Shown here: positions 62,177 through 64,000 of the stretch, piece after piece | Position numbering within the stretch: the stretch's first letter is position 1 | How the letters are laid out: each line of letters opens with the position of its first letter | Assembly: GCF_018614055.1 (NCBI RefSeq) | Contig: NZ_JAGGPB010000042.1 | Location: 1 to 64,000 of the forward strand | From: Streptomyces sp. ISL-98 | Lineage (GTDB): Bacteria; Actinomycetota; Actinomycetes; Streptomycetales; Streptomycetaceae | Direction: 5' to 3' | Length of the DNA stretch: 64,000 bases | Notes under the pieces: model-generated | The model's database searches: none | What the model was told of the DNA's origin: nothing | What the model saw: only the letters and a program-made list of their open reading frames with translations | Position numbers and translations under genes: made by a program

Positions 62177-64000
62177 ATGGTCGTCAAGAAGAAGACTGCG
62201 ACGTCGAAGACCGCACGCGAACAGGACAAGCTCGTCGAGTCCCTCCGGCAGTTCATCCGGGCCAAGGGTCCGAACTACCTCACCGACCCGAATGTGACCA
62301 GCGTCGGTATCGGCTACCGGAAGAGGGGAGGCAAGCAGACCAAGGAGCTCACGCTCCAGTTCACAGTAGGTGTGAAAGCGGACGGGCACGAGCTGGAAGC
62401 GCTGGATACCACGCCGATTCCGGACACCATCAGGGTCGACGGGGTCGACGTGCCGACCGATGTCCTGCAGCGCAGCTACAAGCCTCAGTTCCTTGTAGTG
62501 CCCGAGGCAGAGACCCCGGGCCGCAAACGGCGCCTGGACCCCATCGTCCCGGGTGTGAGCGTCGGGCACGTGAAGGTGTCGGCCGGCACGATCGGCGCAA
62601 TCGTCTTCGACAAGAACGACGGCACCCGTTTCGTGCTGAGCAACTGGCACGTGTTGCACGGCCCGGACGGCGAGCTGGGTGACGTGGTTGTGCAGCCTGG
62701 CGCGCACGACGACAACCGGATCGCCCAGAACCGTCTCGGCATCCTGAAGCGCTCGCACCTCGGTATGGCCGGCGACTGCGCGGTCGCCACCATCGAGGAC
62801 CGGGACGCCGACCAGAGCATCTTCGAGCTCGACGTGATGCCGGAAGAGCTGGGCGAGCCGGAACTCGGCGATAAGGTCGTCAAGAGCGGCCGTACCACCG
62901 GCGTCACCCACGGTGTCGTGCGGCGCATCGAAACCCTCGCACAGCTTGACTACGGCGACGGTGTCGGGCTGCAGAACATCGGTTGCTTCGAGATCGAACC
63001 CGACCCGGCCACCCCGCCCGCCAACGGCGAGGTCAGCCAGGGCGGCGACTCCGGCGCCCTGTGGATGTTCAAAACAGGCAACGGCCGGCCGGGCAAAGTG
63101 GTGGCTGGGCTCCACTTCGGCGGCGAGGGGAAATTCAGCCCTGACGAGCATGCTCTCGCCTGCCTGCCCCGCTCGGTCTTCGAAAAGCTCGATATCAGCC
63201 TGCAGCAGCCCTCCAGCGAAGAAGCCGTAGTCGTCCAGGGATACGATCCTGCCTTCCTCGGCACCCGCATCGACACCCCGCGCCTTACGGCCGCGGTCAA
63301 GGACGATGCCGTCCAGCTCAACGACACCGACGTCATTCCCTACACCCACTTCTCCCTAGCGCTCAACGGCGTAAGGGGATTCGCGTTCTGGGTCGCCTGG
63401 AACATCGACGGCACCTCCCTCAAAAAGCTGCCTCGCAAGGGAATCAAGTTCGTCAAGGACCCGCGCCTGCCCGACGACGCCCAGATCGGCAACGAGCTGT
63501 ATGAGGACAATCCTCTCGACCGCGGGCACCTGGCCCGCCGCGCCGACCTTCTGTGGGGAGCACCGCTGGAGGCCAAAAAGGCCAACAAGGACTCCTTCCA
63601 CTACACCAACATCACCCCCCAGATGGAGGACTTCAACCAGTCCAGCAAGCGCGGCCTGTGGGGGCAGCTCGAAGACGCACTCTTCGCCGAAGTCGAGGTC
63701 GACGACCTCAAGGTGAGCGCCTTCGGCGGACCGGTCTTCCAGGACGACGACCGCCTCTACCGCGACCGCCAGATCTCCCGCGAATTCTGGAAGGTCCTCG
63801 CCTTCGTCGAGCAGGGACAGCTCAAGGCCAAGGCCTTCCTGCTCACCCAGAACCTGAACCAGCTCGAAGCCCTCGAACTCGATGAGTTCCGCGTCTTCCA
63901 GGTCGCACTCAGCGAGGTCGAAAGTCGCGGCCGCTTCCGCTTTCCCACCGCCCTGCGCAACGCCGACACCCTGACCGTGCCCGAATCACTCGCAGCCCGC
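62177..64000 (+). CDS. Trypsin-like protease fused to NUC1-type DNA/RNA nuclease, partial (608 aa visible)
   Basis: The ATG at 62177 follows GTGAAGGGATC; the frame is open to the window end without a stop. Residues 1-110: a basic start and a domain with VTSVGIGYRKRGGKQTKELT typical of trypsin-like proteins that lack a secretion signal. Trypsin fold: His158 in LSNWHVLHG, Asp200 in MAGDCAVA, Ser292 in SQGGDSGALW. Residues 355-600: a nonspecific endonuclease of the NUC1/EndoG fold, with the catalytic His451 in LDRGHLARRADL, metal-binding Asn at about 478-487 (FHYTNITPQMEDFNQ) and the expected RGLWGQLEDAL. No signal peptide. Both active sites look intact. Protease and nuclease in one chain, next to a cytoplasmic subtilase, suggests a regulated self-cleaving or defence nuclease; that is inference. 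Confidence 0.92.
   Translation, partial: MVVKKKTATSKTAREQDKLVESLRQFIRAKGPNYLTDPNVTSVGIGYRKRGGKQTKELTLQFTVGVKADGHELEALDTTPIPDTIRVDGVDVPTDVLQRSYKPQFLVVPEAETPGRKRRLDPIVPGVSVGHVKVSAGTIGAIVFDKNDGTRFVLSNWHVLHGPDGELGDVVVQPGAHDDNRIAQNRLGILKRSHLGMAGDCAVATIEDRDADQSIFELDVMPEELGEPELGDKVVKSGRTTGVTHGVVRRIETLAQLDYGDGVGLQNIGCFEIEPDPATPPANGEVSQGGDSGALWMFKTGNGRPGKVVAGLHFGGEGKFSPDEHALACLPRSVFEKLDISLQQPSSEEAVVVQGYDPAFLGTRIDTPRLTAAVKDDAVQLNDTDVIPYTHFSLALNGVRGFAFWVAWNIDGTSLKKLPRKGIKFVKDPRLPDDAQIGNELYEDNPLDRGHLARRADLLWGAPLEAKKANKDSFHYTNITPQMEDFNQSSKRGLWGQLEDALFAEVEVDDLKVSAFGGPVFQDDDRLYRDRQISREFWKVLAFVEQGQLKAKAFLLTQNLNQLEALELDEFRVFQVALSEVESRGRFRFPTALRNADTLTVPESLAAR

Noticed and set aside
1..64000. CRISPR array
   Set aside because: No regularly spaced repeats with unique spacers were found; the only tandem repeat is the two-copy 18-mer at 58942.
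1..64000. A replicon telomere or terminal palindromes
   Set aside because: Despite the Tap/Tpg-like operon, no clustered terminal palindromes were seen at either window edge; the edges are coding.

Overview
This window is GC-rich actinobacterial DNA, almost certainly from a Streptomyces. The signs are strong GC bias at third codon positions, a streptomycete integration-host-factor paralogue, Tap/Tpg-type telomere genes, a GlxA-type regulator, LamG and RHS surface proteins, and many GTG starts behind GGAGG ribosome sites. The density of broken genes and of at least ten insertion sequences from seven families (IS110 x3, IS1380, IS630, ISL3, IS3, IS481-type, IS5) is typical of a chromosome arm or of a large integrated or linear plasmid.

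Layout. 0-6.5 kb: an unknown gene, a small IHF-like DNA-binding protein, a frameshifted gene, a low-GC membrane-protein gene between copies of a 68-bp repeat, a fragment of a DnaQ-type exonuclease, and a tyrosine recombinase cut short beside an IS110. 6.5-11 kb: a block of small hypothetical genes, three of them frameshifted, then a second IS110. 11-14.7 kb: a translationally coupled hypothetical pair, one with a HEAWH motif, and a divergent cupin/GlxA regulator pair. 14.7-19.7 kb: an integrase remnant, then an operon of a large Tap-like protein, a Tpg-sized partner and a third small gene, then a GNAT-like protein cut by IS1380. 22-32.7 kb: a secreted LamG protein, a 2153-residue RHS polymorphic toxin and its probable immunity gene. 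32.7-39 kb: a kinase fragment and a nest of IS630, IS110, ISL3 and IS3. 39.5 kb: the 3' half of a tRNA-Thr with its terminator, marking an old integration site. 40-48.5 kb: a complete four-gene Wadjet (jetABCD) anti-plasmid system with overlapping genes. 48.6-55.2 kb: a VapC-like remnant, an IS, and a large serine-recombinase element that splits an IS481 transposase gene. 55.4-58.8 kb: small hypothetical genes, a GPP34/GOLPH3-like gene beside IS5 ends, and a mini-element carrying a small conserved gene. 59.4-64 kb: a cytoplasmic subtilisin-like protease followed by a trypsin/NUC1-nuclease fusion that runs off the window.

The most interesting cargo is defensive or replicative. The Wadjet operon is a recognised SMC-like plasmid-cleavage system. 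The subtilase plus trypsin-nuclease pair looks like a protease-controlled nuclease conflict module. The Tap/Tpg-like operon looks like a non-canonical terminal-protein replication system; the C-terminal part of its large protein has spaced motifs reminiscent of a reduced family-B DNA polymerase. The RHS locus adds a contact-dependent toxin with immunity. Everything around these is heavily rearranged by transposition, and several single-base frameshifts in otherwise well-kept genes suggest either decay or assembly error in G/C runs. All functional calls rest on motif recognition by eye; no database search was run.
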